DNA from: Myxococcota bacterium
GTDB taxonomy: Bacteria; Myxococcota_A; UBA9160; JAFDET01
Direction of reading: 5' to 3'
Assembly (NCBI GenBank): GCA_028278065.1
Contig: JANQFA010000215.1
Location: forward strand, 1-60,247
DNA: 60,247 bases
The translations under genes and the position numbers were made by a program. Under the pieces are notes generated by a model that made no database searches, had not been told where the DNA came from, and saw only the letters and a program-made list of their open reading frames with translations. Within the stretch, counting starts at the first letter, position 1. Each line of letters starts with the position of its first letter. Shown piece after piece: positions 47,095 through 56,593 of the stretch.

Positions 47095-47436
47095 GTGCCC
47101 ATGCTGTCGCCCCGGAACGCTCGCACCTTCTACAACGCGGCCGACGCCCTGGCGCCCGAGGCTGCCGAGATGGACCTCGCCCCGGCGCTGGAGGCGCGCC
47201 TGGCATCGGGGTCGCCTGCGGCGGCGCGGATCTTCCTGCGCGGCCTGTCCCGGCTGGAGCGCGCGCCGCGCTGGCGCCTGCGCGGCGGATTCTCGTGGCT
47301 GGAGCGCGCGGAGCGCGCCCGGATCCTCTCCCGCTGGGACGACAGCTGGCTGGCGGGGCGCCGCCGCGTGGCGCGCAGCCTGGCCCGACTGGTCGACGAT
47401 CTCGTGCGCGAGGCTCAGTCCCGGGACGGGGCGTAG
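47095..47436 (+). CDS. Small hypothetical protein (gluconate 2-dehydrogenase subunit 3-like?)
   Basis: GTG ORF LSPRNARTFYNAADALAPEA...GGFSWLERAERARILSRWDDS; TAGCAT -10-like box 9 nt upstream. Confidence 0.5.
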   Translation: MPMLSPRNARTFYNAADALAPEAAEMDLAPALEARLASGSPAAARIFLRGLSRLERAPRWRLRGGFSWLERAERARILSRWDDSWLAGRRRVARSLARLVDDLVREAQSRDGA

Positions 47437-48356
47437 TACTCGAAGTCCACCAGCTCCGACTGCAGGTGCTCGCGCAGCCGGTCCACCACCCCGGCCTCGA
47501 GCTGGCGCACCCGCTCCCGGGTCAGGCCCAGGGCGTCGCCCAGCTGCTGCAGGGTCTGGGGATCGTCGGCCAGGATGCGGTCGCGCACGATGCGTTGCTC
47601 GCGCTCGTCGAGGGTCTCGAGGAAGTCGTGGACCTTCTCCAGGAAGACCCGGCGCAGCTGATCGTCGGCCAGCGCGCCCTCGGCCGAGTCGGTGGAGGCA
47701 GGCAGGGTGTCGCCGAAGGTGCGCGACCCGGGCTCGTCCGAGCGCACCGGAGCGTCGAAGGAGAGCTCTCCCTGGGCGAGGCGCTGCTCCATGTCGACCA
47801 CGTCCTGCTCCTTCACGTCGAGGCGTTCGGCCAGCAGGGCGGGCTCCGCGCGGAAGCCCTGGGCCTCGAGCGCGCGCTTCTCCTTGTTGAGCCGGAAGAA
47901 GAGCTTGCGCTCGGCGCGAGACGATCCCATGCGGACCAGGCGGATGTTGTCGATCAGGTACTTGAGGATGTACGCGCGGATCCAGTAGACCGCGTAGGAG
48001 GAGAGCTTCACGCCCTGGTAGGGATCGAAGCGGCGGACCGCCTGCATCAGGCCGACGTTCCCCTCCTGGATCAGGTCGAGCACGTTGGTCCAGGCGCGCC
48101 GGTAGTCCATGGCGATCTTCACCACGAGGCGCAGGTTCGCCATCACGAGCTGGCGGGCCGCGTCCAGGTCGCCCTCTTCCACCCAGCGCACGGCCAGCGC
48201 GTGCTCCTCCTCGCGCGAGATCGGCGCATGGTGGCGCAGCTCCGCCATGTAGGCGCCGAGGGCGTCCGGGCGATCGAGCGCCTTCTCGCCTGCGGCGTCG
48301 GCCGGCGCCGGAATCGGCAGGGCGGGCTGGTCGGCGTCGGGGTCGCGGGGGGTCAC
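47415..48356 (-). CDS. rpoH: RNA polymerase sigma factor, RpoH (sigma-32) type
   Basis: NLRLVVKIAMDYRRAWTNVLDLIQEGNVGLMQAVRRFDPYQGVKLSSYAVYWIRAYILKYLIDN...RLVRMGSSRAERKLFFRL; sigma4 HTH. Confidence 0.92.
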   Translation of the reverse strand: MTPRDPDADQPALPIPAPADAAGEKALDRPDALGAYMAELRHHAPISREEEHALAVRWVEEGDLDAARQLVMANLRLVVKIAMDYRRAWTNVLDLIQEGNVGLMQAVRRFDPYQGVKLSSYAVYWIRAYILKYLIDNIRLVRMGSSRAERKLFFRLNKEKRALEAQGFRAEPALLAERLDVKEQDVVDMEQRLAQGELSFDAPVRSDEPGSRTFGDTLPASTDSAEGALADDQLRRVFLEKVHDFLETLDEREQRIVRDRILADDPQTLQQLGDALGLTRERVRQLEAGVVDRLREHLQSELVDFEYYAPSRD

Positions 48357-48405
48357 GCGCGTCTCCGCGGGAGTCGGACGCGGGACACCGTAGCAGAGGA
48401 AGCGG

Positions 48406-48433
48406 GCGGGTCGCGGCGCAGGCCGCGACCCGC
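48406..48433 (-). terminator. Terminator-like hairpin downstream of the cytochrome c gene
   Basis: GCGGGTCGCGG-CGCAGG-CCGCGACCCGC, perfect 11-bp arms. Confidence 0.65.
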
Positions 48434-48441
48434 CAACGGAG

Positions 48442-48813
48442 CTACTGCTTCAGGCTGCGGATGAAGGCGATGACGTTGTCGATGTCGCCGTCCGACAGCG
48501 TCGGCCAGGGGGCCATGAGCGCAGAGCCGCCGAAGGCAGCGGCGCCCTTCTGGATCACCAGCTTCAGGTCCGCGTCCTCGCCGGGCGTGCCGCTCTTGTC
48601 GGCATCGAACTTGAACGAGCCGGCCGAGAAGTCGCGCGGCTTCGGATTGAGGGCGGCACCCACGGGCCCGTCGCCCTTGCCCGAAGGGCCGTGGCACGAG
48701 GAGCAGTTGGTGTCGTAGACGGTCTTGCCGGCCGCCGCGTCTCCCGCCTGGGCGCTTCCGGCGCTGACGACGAGGGCGAATGCGGCGATCGCGAGGGTCG
48801 TGACGAGCTTCAT
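48442..48813 (-). CDS. Mono-heme c-type cytochrome
   Basis: Signal peptide, CSSCHGPSGKGDGP heme motif, C-terminal DNVIAFIRSLKQ. Confidence 0.93.
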   Translation of the reverse strand: MKLVTTLAIAAFALVVSAGSAQAGDAAAGKTVYDTNCSSCHGPSGKGDGPVGAALNPKPRDFSAGSFKFDADKSGTPGEDADLKLVIQKGAAAFGGSALMAPWPTLSDGDIDNVIAFIRSLKQ

Positions 48814-48896
48814 CGAGATCCTCTCCTCCTCTGCGGGCGCAACCCGCAGGATGCGGCGGGGCGAGCCCGCGAAATGCGCTCGGAATCTACCGTTCC

Positions 48897-50423
48897 CTAG
48901 CCCTTTCGCCAGCTCTGAAGCAGCTCGATGAGCAGCCGCACGCCCACTCCGGTGGCGCCCGGCGGCTGGTAGGGACCACCCTTTCCGGTCCACGCGGTAC
49001 CGGCGATGTCGAGGTGCGCCCAGGAGGTGTCACCGACGAACGCCGCCAGGAAGGCGGCGGCGGTGGCGGAGCCGGCCTCGCGACCTCCCGTGTTCTTGAG
49101 GTCTCCGACCCGACTCTTGATGGCGTCCTTGTGCCCCTGCCAGAGCGGCATGGGCCAGACGCGTTCGGCGCTGGCCTCGCCCGCCTTGCGCAGCCGCTCG
49201 AGCAGGTCGTCGTCGCTCCCGTAGGCACCGGAGCACCAGGATCCGAGGGCGATCACCATCGCCCCCGTGAGGGTCGCCAGATCGACGATCGCATCGGGCT
49301 CGTACTCGGTGTTCGCGAAGTGCAGGGCATCGGCCAGTACGACGCGTCCCTCGGCATCGGTATTCAACACCTCGATCACCTTGCCCGAGGCGCTCCGCAC
49401 GAGGTCTCCCGGTCGATAGGCGGTCCCGCTGGGGAGGTTCTCGGCCGCGCCGACGATGCCCACCACGTGGAGCGGCAGCTTGAGCAGCGCGACGGCGCGC
49501 ATGGCGCCGATGACGGCTGCGGCGCCCGACATGTCGTGCTTCATCTCGTCCATGGCGGCCGACGGCTTGATCGAGATCCCGCCCGAGTCGAAGGTGACCC
49601 CCTTGCCCACCAGGCACACGGTGGGTCGGCCGCGGCGCGCACCGCGCGCGCGCCGCTTGCCGTGCTCCATCACGACCAGGCGCGGAGGGTTCGCACTGCC
49701 GCCACCCACCGCGAGAATCGCGCCCATGTTGCGCCGCTTCAGCTCGGTGGGTCCGAAGACCCGGCAGCGCAGGCCCACCGCACGCGACATCTTCTGCGCT
49801 TCGCGCGCGAGGGCGGCGGGCGGCAGCGCATTGCCGGGCAGGTTGGACAGCTCGCGGGCGAGGTTCTGCGATTCGGCGATGGCGGTGCCCTCGGCGATCG
49901 GGCGCCGCACGCCGCGCGCGTCCGCCGTCCTGTCGTAGAGGAGCGTGACGTCCGTCACACCTTTGCCCGCGTCCGGATCCTCCTCGCGCCAGCCCTCGAA
50001 GCGGTAGCTCGCGAGGAGTGCGCCCTCGGTCAGCGCGCGCGCCGCCGGCGCGTGCCGCACGCGCCGCGAGGAGGGCGCCAGCACGACGAGTCGCTCGGCC
50101 TTGCGACCGGCAGCGGCCTTCAGCGCGGTTCCGGCGGCCCGGCGCAGTGCGTCCGCATCGGCCTTGGACTCGTCGCCCAGGCCCACCAGGACGATGCGCG
50201 TCGGACCTTCCTCACCGTCGGGGTAGACGGTGGAGGTCTCTCCGGGGCGGCCGCGGAAGTCGCCGGTGGCGACCAGGCTCTCGATCCGGCCGCCCAGCGC
50301 CGCGTCGACCCGGCGCAACCGCGCCGGAAGCTCGGGCGCCTGCGCGTCCAGCGAGAAGAGCGGCACGGCCAGCACGTCGGCGGCGACGCGGGCCGGGTCT
50401 CCGGAGGCGGCGCGGACCTTCAT
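48897..50423 (-). CDS. pepA: Leucyl aminopeptidase (M17)
   Basis: VGKGVTFDSGGISIKPSAAMDEMKHDMSGAAAV, NTDAEGRVVLADAL signature. Confidence 0.96.
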   Translation of the reverse strand: MKVRAASGDPARVAADVLAVPLFSLDAQAPELPARLRRVDAALGGRIESLVATGDFRGRPGETSTVYPDGEEGPTRIVLVGLGDESKADADALRRAAGTALKAAAGRKAERLVVLAPSSRRVRHAPAARALTEGALLASYRFEGWREEDPDAGKGVTDVTLLYDRTADARGVRRPIAEGTAIAESQNLARELSNLPGNALPPAALAREAQKMSRAVGLRCRVFGPTELKRRNMGAILAVGGGSANPPRLVVMEHGKRRARGARRGRPTVCLVGKGVTFDSGGISIKPSAAMDEMKHDMSGAAAVIGAMRAVALLKLPLHVVGIVGAAENLPSGTAYRPGDLVRSASGKVIEVLNTDAEGRVVLADALHFANTEYEPDAIVDLATLTGAMVIALGSWCSGAYGSDDDLLERLRKAGEASAERVWPMPLWQGHKDAIKSRVGDLKNTGGREAGSATAAAFLAAFVGDTSWAHLDIAGTAWTGKGGPYQPPGATGVGVRLLIELLQSWRKG

Positions 50424-50447
50424 GGAATCTCCTTTGCGTTCGGGGTC

Positions 50448-50476
50448 TTTGTCGTCGGGGCGCGGTGTCCTAGACT
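50448..50476 (+). promoter_or_regulatory. Possible promoter for tol-pal operon
   Basis: TTTGTC-N17-TAGACT in the pepA-tolQ divergent region. Confidence 0.4.
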
Positions 50477-50493
50477 TCCGCGACCCCCAAGTC

Positions 50494-51249
50494 ATGGGAG
50501 GGTATCCGTTGTTGATCGCGGGGTCGGCCATGGGGGGACGACTCGCGGGCCTCGACGTACTCGACCTGGTGTTCCAGGCCGGGTGGCTCGTTCAGCTCGT
50601 CCTCCTGCTTCTCCTCGGATTCTCGATCGTCTCCTGGGCGTTGATCGTCACCAAGTGGCGCGAGCTGCGACGGGCGACCCAGGATAGCGAGGCGTTCCTC
50701 GAGGTCTATCAGGACGGCTCGCTCGACGCCGCGTACGAGGCCGGCCGTGCCTACGACCGCAGTCCGCTCTCGGCGATCTTCGTCGCCGGCTACGCGGAGC
50801 TCCACCGCATGGCCAAGCTGTCGGGAACGCGCGCCGGACGGGACCTCTCCGACTCGCAGCTGCAGGCACTCGACCAGCACGTTCGCTGGGCGGCGTCGCG
50901 CGAGGTGCTGCGTCTCGAACGCGGGCTCAACTTCCTGGCCACCACGGGAAGCTCGACCCCGTTCATCGGGCTCTTCGGAACCGTGGTCGGCATCATCGGC
51001 GCGTTCGAGGGGATCGGTCGTGCGGGCTCCGCCAGCCTGGCGGTGGTGGCTCCCGGCATCGCGGAGGCGCTCATCGCCACCGCCGTGGGACTCCTGGCCG
51101 CCATCCCGGCGACGATCTTCTACAACCACTTCGTCGGGGAGATGCGTCAGGTGACGGCCACCCTGGATCTCTTCGTGGCCGATCTGGGCAGCGACTTCCG
51201 GCGGGTCACCGGCCCGGCCGAGGAGTCGGCCCGGGCGGCGAGCGGCTGA
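50494..51249 (+). CDS. tolQ: TolQ (MotA/ExbB-type proton channel)
   Basis: LATTGSSTPFIGLFGTVVGIIGAFEGIGRAGSASLAVVAPGIAEALIATAVGLLAAIPA. Confidence 0.95.
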   Translation: MGGYPLLIAGSAMGGRLAGLDVLDLVFQAGWLVQLVLLLLLGFSIVSWALIVTKWRELRRATQDSEAFLEVYQDGSLDAAYEAGRAYDRSPLSAIFVAGYAELHRMAKLSGTRAGRDLSDSQLQALDQHVRWAASREVLRLERGLNFLATTGSSTPFIGLFGTVVGIIGAFEGIGRAGSASLAVVAPGIAEALIATAVGLLAAIPATIFYNHFVGEMRQVTATLDLFVADLGSDFRRVTGPAEESARAASG

Positions 51250-51255
51250 TCGGGC

Positions 51256-51669
51256 ATGGCGGCCTCGGGCTCTGGCAACCAGTTCGGGCGGCCCATGTCC
51301 GAGATCAACGTCACGCCCTTCGTGGACGTGATGCTGGTGCTGCTGGTCATCTTCATGGTGACTGCACCGCTGATGCAGACGGGTGTCGAGGTCGACCTGC
51401 CCGAGACCAAGACGCAGCCCATGCGCATGAAGGACGAGCCCCTCGTCCTCACGGTGAAGAAGGACGGCGCGGTCTTCGTCGGAAGAACCGAGGTGCCGAT
51501 GGAGGAGCTCGCCACCAAGCTCGAGGCCATCTTCGAGGGCCGCGACACCAAGGAGCTCTTCCTGCGCGCGGACAAGGAGGCTCCCTACGGACAGGTGGCG
51601 AAGGCCATGGCCGCAGCCCGCGAGGGCGGCGCCGGGAAGCTCGGCATGGTGACCGAGCCGGAGGGCTGA
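51256..51669 (+). CDS. tolR: TolR/ExbD
   Basis: MSEINVTPFVDVMLVLLVIFMVTAPLMQTGVEVDLP. Confidence 0.95.
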   Translation: MAASGSGNQFGRPMSEINVTPFVDVMLVLLVIFMVTAPLMQTGVEVDLPETKTQPMRMKDEPLVLTVKKDGAVFVGRTEVPMEELATKLEAIFEGRDTKELFLRADKEAPYGQVAKAMAAAREGGAGKLGMVTEPEG

Positions 51670-51687
51670 TCGCTGCCGGCCGAGGCA

Positions 51688-52449
51688 TTGCAGTGGGTCA
51701 CGGCCCTCGATGAGGCCCGTCGTCGCGAGATGCGCCGCGTGCTGGTGATTTCGCTGGTGGGGCACGTCCTGGCGATCGGCCTCTTCGTGTGGACCCCGAA
51801 GCCGCGCGCGTCCCTGCCCGCGCTGCCGGGCGGGGTGGTCTCCGTCGAGATCGTCTCGGCGCCGCCGGGCGCCCGGCCCGCCGCTCCGAAGGCGGTGTCG
51901 CGCCGGGCGCCGAAGAAGACCGTGGTGCTGCCCGACGAGGCCAGCGCGAAGCCGATGCCCAAGCCCAAGCCGGCCGCGCGCAAGGAGAAGCCGCGGCCCA
52001 AGGCCCCGCCGCCGCGGCAGAAGACGCTGGCCGAAGCGATGGCCGAGCTGGAGAAGAAGGCGGGCGCGGCCGACGAGCTGGCCGCCGCCCCGCGGACGAC
52101 CCGGGCTGCTCCGGCGGGCGCGGCGACGGGAGCGGTCGGCGTCGCAGCCGGAAGCGGGCCGCGACGAGTGGACGCCGAGACCGCCGGCTGGCTGCGCCGG
52201 GCGCGCATCCACGTGCGCCAGAGCTGGGTGCTGCCGCCGGGCTTCCGCACGCAGGATCTCGAGACGCACGTGAGCGTCCGTCTCGACGGTGGCGGTCGCG
52301 TCGTCGGCGAACCCCGGGTGACGCGGCGATCCGGCAATCCCTGGTACGACGACTCGGTGGTGCGGGCCCTCGAGAAGGCCAGCCCGCTCCCGGCTCCCCC
52401 GGACGCCGGCGAGTGGCCCTTCGTGTTCCGACCCGAGGACATCCTGTGA
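51688..52449 (+). CDS. tolA: TolA/TonB C-terminal domain protein
   Basis: N-terminal TM, Lys/Pro/Ala-rich linker, C-terminal IHVRQSWVLPPGFRTQDLETHVSVRLDGGGRV; operon position. Confidence 0.88.
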   Translation: MQWVTALDEARRREMRRVLVISLVGHVLAIGLFVWTPKPRASLPALPGGVVSVEIVSAPPGARPAAPKAVSRRAPKKTVVLPDEASAKPMPKPKPAARKEKPRPKAPPPRQKTLAEAMAELEKKAGAADELAAAPRTTRAAPAGAATGAVGVAAGSGPRRVDAETAGWLRRARIHVRQSWVLPPGFRTQDLETHVSVRLDGGGRVVGEPRVTRRSGNPWYDDSVVRALEKASPLPAPPDAGEWPFVFRPEDIL

Positions 52450-53768
52450 GGCGGCTCGTCTGTGTCGTCGGGCTGCTGCTCGCGTCCCTTCCCGCGGCAG
52501 CCCAGAACCGCCCGCCGGTGGTCGTGACGGATCCCAACGCGCGCACCTTCAAGGCCGCCATCCAGCGCTTCGCCGACAACCAGGCCGTGCCGGATGCGGC
52601 CCGGATCACCGGCCTGCGCGAGGGCATCGGCAGCGCCCTGCAGCTCTCGAAGGTCTTCGAGGTGATCGACCCGCGGGCCTTCCTGGGGCCCGACGAGACC
52701 GTGGCCCTGGAGGGGGTGCCCCCGCCGCTGTGCCCCGACTGGTCCCAGATCGGTGCCGACGCCCTCGTCGAGGGGACGGTGATCACCGAGCCGCGGGGGC
52801 TCGCCGTGCAGTTCCGGATCTGGGACGTGGTGCGCTGCCGTCGGCTCAAGCTGAAGCGCTACTTCGGGAACCCGAGCGACGTCGACGTCATCGCACGGCG
52901 CATCGCCGACGACGTGGTGGAGGCCTTCACCGGTCGCCCGGGCATGGCCAGCTCCGAGATCGCCTTCGTCTCCGACCGCAGCGGGCGCAAGGAGATCTAC
53001 GTGATGAACGCGGACGGCAGCGAGGTCCGGGCTGCCACGCGCAATCGCTCGATCAACGCCTTCCCGGCCTGGGCGCCCAACGGCAGCGAGATCATCTACA
53101 CCTCCTACCGACTCGGCGGGCAGCCCACGCTCTTCCTGCTCACCCGCGGGCGCCGCAAGCCGGGCCGGCTGCTCTCGAAGGTGGACGAGAGCGTGCCGAT
53201 CTACCGCGGTCGCTTCGACCCCGCCGGCAAGCGCCTCGCCTTCGTCATGTCGGTGAACGGGGCGCCCGAGATATTCACCTCGCGGCGCGACGGGCGCGGC
53301 ATGAAGCAGCTCACGCGGCATCGCGCCATCGATATCTCGCCGAGCTGGTCGCCCGACGGACAGCGCCTCACCTTCGTCTCGGATCGGGCGGGCTCGCCCC
53401 AGATCTACGTGATGAATGCGGACGGCGGAAACGTGCGTAGAATCACGTTCGACGGGACGTACAATACGAGCCCCGTCTGGTCTCCGGACGGCGCCTGGAT
53501 CGCCTACGAGACCCGGGTGGGGGGGCAGTTCGACATCTGGATCACCGATCCCGACGGGCGCGTGAAGGCGCCGCTGGTGACGCATCCGCGCAGCGACGAG
53601 ACGCCGAGCTGGTCGCCCGACGGGCGCTGGCTCGCGTTCTCGTCGGCACGGCGCGGACGCAACGACATCTACGTCATGGGGATCGACGGCAAGAACCTGC
53701 GCCGGCTGACCGGCGGAGAGGGGAACAACACGAGCCCGGCCTGGGGACCGGCGCCGGGCGCTCGATAG
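52446..53768 (+). CDS. tolB: Tol-Pal system protein TolB
   Basis: WD40-like beta propeller SDRSGRKEIYVMNADGSEV, WSPDGQRLTFVSDRAGSPQIYVMNADGGNVRRIT. Confidence 0.95.
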   Translation: MRRLVCVVGLLLASLPAAAQNRPPVVVTDPNARTFKAAIQRFADNQAVPDAARITGLREGIGSALQLSKVFEVIDPRAFLGPDETVALEGVPPPLCPDWSQIGADALVEGTVITEPRGLAVQFRIWDVVRCRRLKLKRYFGNPSDVDVIARRIADDVVEAFTGRPGMASSEIAFVSDRSGRKEIYVMNADGSEVRAATRNRSINAFPAWAPNGSEIIYTSYRLGGQPTLFLLTRGRRKPGRLLSKVDESVPIYRGRFDPAGKRLAFVMSVNGAPEIFTSRRDGRGMKQLTRHRAIDISPSWSPDGQRLTFVSDRAGSPQIYVMNADGGNVRRITFDGTYNTSPVWSPDGAWIAYETRVGGQFDIWITDPDGRVKAPLVTHPRSDETPSWSPDGRWLAFSSARRGRNDIYVMGIDGKNLRRLTGGEGNNTSPAWGPAPGAR

Positions 53769-53799
53769 GGTGGACGCACGGAAGGGAGGGTCCGTTCGC

Positions 53800-54345
53800 A
53801 TGATGATCCGTAATTCGACTGGGGGCATGCGCCTCCTCATGGTCGCTGTGCTGGCTCTGGGGTTGGCCTGCTCGAGCGACGAGGGTCCGGACGCCGAGTC
53901 CGCTCGCGGCGGGAGCACGGGCTCCACCGGCTGGGACGATCCGGTGACCGGACAGGACATGGACGGCGACATCGCCGGCCGTGGCCCGGAAGGTGCCGCC
54001 GCGGCGCGCCGCATGGGCCTCAAGACGGTCTACTTCGACTACGACCGCTCGGCCATTCGCGAAGACGGGCGCGCCGCGCTGCGCGCCAACTACGAGATCC
54101 TGCGCGGACGCCCGGACGTCCGGGTCGAGCTGCAGGGCAACTGCGATGAGCGCGGCAGCGCCGAGTACAACTTCGCGCTCGGGGAGCGTCGGGCCAAGGC
54201 CGTCCGCGACTACCTGGTGCGGCTCGGCGTGTCGCCCAACCAGCTCACCACGGTCTCGTTCGGCGAGGAGAATCCGTCCGTGGTGGGCCACAGCGAGTCG
54301 GCGTGGTCGCGCAACCGCCGCGTGGACTTCGCCGTCCTGCCGTGA
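53800..54345 (+). CDS. pal: Peptidoglycan-associated lipoprotein (OmpA family)
   Basis: Lipobox LGLACSS; VYFDYDRSAIREDGRAALRANYEIL...LQGNCDERGSAEYNFALGERRAKAV. Confidence 0.95.
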   Translation: MMIRNSTGGMRLLMVAVLALGLACSSDEGPDAESARGGSTGSTGWDDPVTGQDMDGDIAGRGPEGAAAARRMGLKTVYFDYDRSAIREDGRAALRANYEILRGRPDVRVELQGNCDERGSAEYNFALGERRAKAVRDYLVRLGVSPNQLTTVSFGEENPSVVGHSESAWSRNRRVDFAVLP

Positions 54346-55151
54346 GGCGCGTAGCGCTCGGGCTGGCACTGGTCGGCCTTCCGGTCCTGGCCGGGGGCTG
54401 TGTGACCCAGTCCGAGTTCCGTCAGCTCCAGAACCAGGTCCACAAGGTCTCGGGCGGGGAGGTCGGCGCGCAGACGCGCGCGGAGCTCGCCGACCTGTCG
54501 GCCCGGCTCGAGACCCTGACGAGGGAGATCGACGAGCTGCGCGGCCAGCTCGAGGTGGTGCAGCACAGCGCCGACCGGGCCCTCGAGGAGGCGGAGCGCG
54601 CCCGCCTCGAGGCCAACGAGGGGGGTCGGCCGGCCTCGGTCGCGCCCGCCGCGGACCTGGGGCCCGGGGCGGACGCTGCGGGGGGCCTGGACGGTACCTC
54701 CGGGGGCCCGGACGGCACCTCCGGGGGCGGGGTGGACTCCAGCCCGGGGGCGCTCTCGATGTCCTCCGAGGAGATGCGCCAGTACCGGGCCTCCTACGGG
54801 GCCTGGCGGCGGGGGGAGGTGCAGGCCTGCATTGAAGGGTTCCGGGACTTCTTGCAGACTTACCCGTCCTCGGATTTTGCGGACGACGCGTTGTACTGGA
54901 TGGCGGACTGCTACTACAAGCAAGGGGACCACGAGAAGGCGATCCTGCGCTTCGCCAAGGTCGTGGAGATGTATCCCACCGGCAACAAGGCACCCGATGC
55001 CCTCTTCCGGCAGGGTGAAGTTCTCCAGAAGCTGGGTCCCAGCTATGACAGTGCGGCGCGCGATGTCTTCCAACGCGTGCTATCCGAATACCCCGATTCG
55101 CCCCGAGCGGCGGAGGCCCAGAGACAGCTGGACCGCCTGGGGGCGGGCTAG
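54342..55151 (+). CDS. cpoB: Tol-pal system protein CpoB/YbgF
   Basis: Lipobox-like AGGCVT, coiled coil, C-terminal TPRs (FLQTYPSSDFADDALYWMADCYYKQGDHEKAILRFAKVVEMYP). Confidence 0.92.
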   Translation: MRRVALGLALVGLPVLAGGCVTQSEFRQLQNQVHKVSGGEVGAQTRAELADLSARLETLTREIDELRGQLEVVQHSADRALEEAERARLEANEGGRPASVAPAADLGPGADAAGGLDGTSGGPDGTSGGGVDSSPGALSMSSEEMRQYRASYGAWRRGEVQACIEGFRDFLQTYPSSDFADDALYWMADCYYKQGDHEKAILRFAKVVEMYPTGNKAPDALFRQGEVLQKLGPSYDSAARDVFQRVLSEYPDSPRAAEAQRQLDRLGAG

Positions 55152-55176
55152 CGGCGAACGGCAGTGGAGTGAGACG

Positions 55177-55539
55177 TTGAGAAAGCGAGACCAGGAGCGG
55201 TTCCGGAAGATCCTCATCGCCCAGCGCGACGCCCTTGCGAGGAACGCGCAGAGCGCGACGGGCGGCGACATGAATCTCGATCCGGACGATCTGCCGGACG
55301 AGATCGACACGGCCTCCTCCGACATGGGTCTCGCCTTCATCGGGCGCCTTCGCGAGCGCGAGCGCGGGCTGATGAACAAGATCCTCGGCGCCCTCGACAA
55401 GATCGACGAGGGGATCTACGGGGAGTGCGAGATCTGCGGCGAGGACATCGGGACCAAGCGCCTCGAGGCGCGCCCGGTGGCCGAGCTCTGCATCGACTGC
55501 AAGTCGCAGCAGGAGAAGCTCGAACGCGGGATGGGCTGA
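55177..55539 (+). CDS. DksA/TraR C4-type zinc finger protein
   Basis: IDEGIYGECEICGEDIGTKRLEARPVAELCIDCKSQQEK; TTG start. Confidence 0.93.
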   Translation: MRKRDQERFRKILIAQRDALARNAQSATGGDMNLDPDDLPDEIDTASSDMGLAFIGRLRERERGLMNKILGALDKIDEGIYGECEICGEDIGTKRLEARPVAELCIDCKSQQEKLERGMG

Positions 55540-55546
55540 GCCCGGT

Positions 55547-56593
55547 GTGCCGGTGACGCCCCCGCACCTCGTCCTCGGGATCGAGAGCTCGTGCGACGAG
55601 ATGGCCGCGGCCCTGGTGCGCGGCGGCGACGAGATCGTGGCGAGCACGATCCGCGCGCAGGTGGAGGTGCACGAGCCCTACGGGGGCGTCGTGCCCGAGC
55701 TGGCGTCGCGCGATCACCTGCGCGGCGTGGTGCCGGTGGTCGAGGCCGCGCTGTGCGAGGCGGGGATCGTGGCCGAGGAGCTGACCGCCGTGGCGGCGAC
55801 GGCGGGCCCGGGACTGGTGGGCTCGCTCCTCGTCGGGCTCTCCTTCGGGAAGGCGCTCGCCTACCGTCTGGAAGTACCCTTCGTCGGCGTGCACCATCTC
55901 GAGGGCCACCTGGTCTCCGCCGAGCTCGCCGACCCGCGTCTGGAGCGACCCTACATCGGGCTCGTCGTTTCGGGTGGGCACACGGCCCTCTACCGGATCG
56001 AAGACGAGGACACCCCGCCCCGGCTGCTGGGAGAGACGCGCGACGACGCGGTGGGCGAGGCGTTCGACAAGGTGGCCAAGCTCCTCGGGCTGCCCTTCCC
56101 GGGCGGTCCGGCCCTCTCGCGCGCGGCCGAGAAGGGCGATCCCGCCGCGGTGGACCTGCCCCGGCCCCTGTCCCAGTCGCCCGGCTACGAGTTCTCCTAC
56201 AGCGGCCTGAAGACGGCGGTCCTGCACGAGGTGGAGCGCCGACGGCCGCTCGGGGACGGTGACGTGGCGGACCTGGCCGCCTCGTTCGAGGCCGCCGCCA
56301 CCGACGTCCTGGTCGCCCGCGCGCGGCGGGCCCTGCGCGAAGAGGGGATGGGTCGTCTCGCCGTCGTCGGCGGAGTGGCCGCGAACGCGCGTCTCCGCGC
56401 GGAGATGGGGCGAGCGGCCGAGCGCGACGGCTTCCTCGCCGTCTTTCCTCCCGCAGCGTTCTGCACGGACAACGCGGTGATGGTCGCGGCCGCCGGCGCC
56501 CGCATGCTGAGTCGCGGGGTTCGCCACGACCTCGACCTCGAGGCCTTCTCGCGCCTGCCCCTGGGAGAGAGCGCCGCGGGGCGGGCTCGGTGA
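55547..56593 (+). CDS. tsaD: tRNA N6-adenosine threonylcarbamoyltransferase
   Basis: LGIESSCDEMAAALV, GVVPELASRDHLR, GPGLVGSLLVGLSFGKALA, GVHHLEGHL. Confidence 0.97.
   Translation: MPVTPPHLVLGIESSCDEMAAALVRGGDEIVASTIRAQVEVHEPYGGVVPELASRDHLRGVVPVVEAALCEAGIVAEELTAVAATAGPGLVGSLLVGLSFGKALAYRLEVPFVGVHHLEGHLVSAELADPRLERPYIGLVVSGGHTALYRIEDEDTPPRLLGETRDDAVGEAFDKVAKLLGLPFPGGPALSRAAEKGDPAAVDLPRPLSQSPGYEFSYSGLKTAVLHEVERRRPLGDGDVADLAASFEAAATDVLVARARRALREEGMGRLAVVGGVAANARLRAEMGRAAERDGFLAVFPPAAFCTDNAVMVAAAGARMLSRGVRHDLDLEAFSRLPLGESAAGRAR

Noticed and set aside
45633-48464. 943-aa plus-strand ORF
   Set aside because: Antisense to the GT-C, enoyl-CoA hydratase and rpoH genes; composition typical of a shadow ORF.
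50494-55151. Tol-Pal operon as unusual
   Set aside because: Canonical tolQRAB-pal-cpoB order; ordinary.
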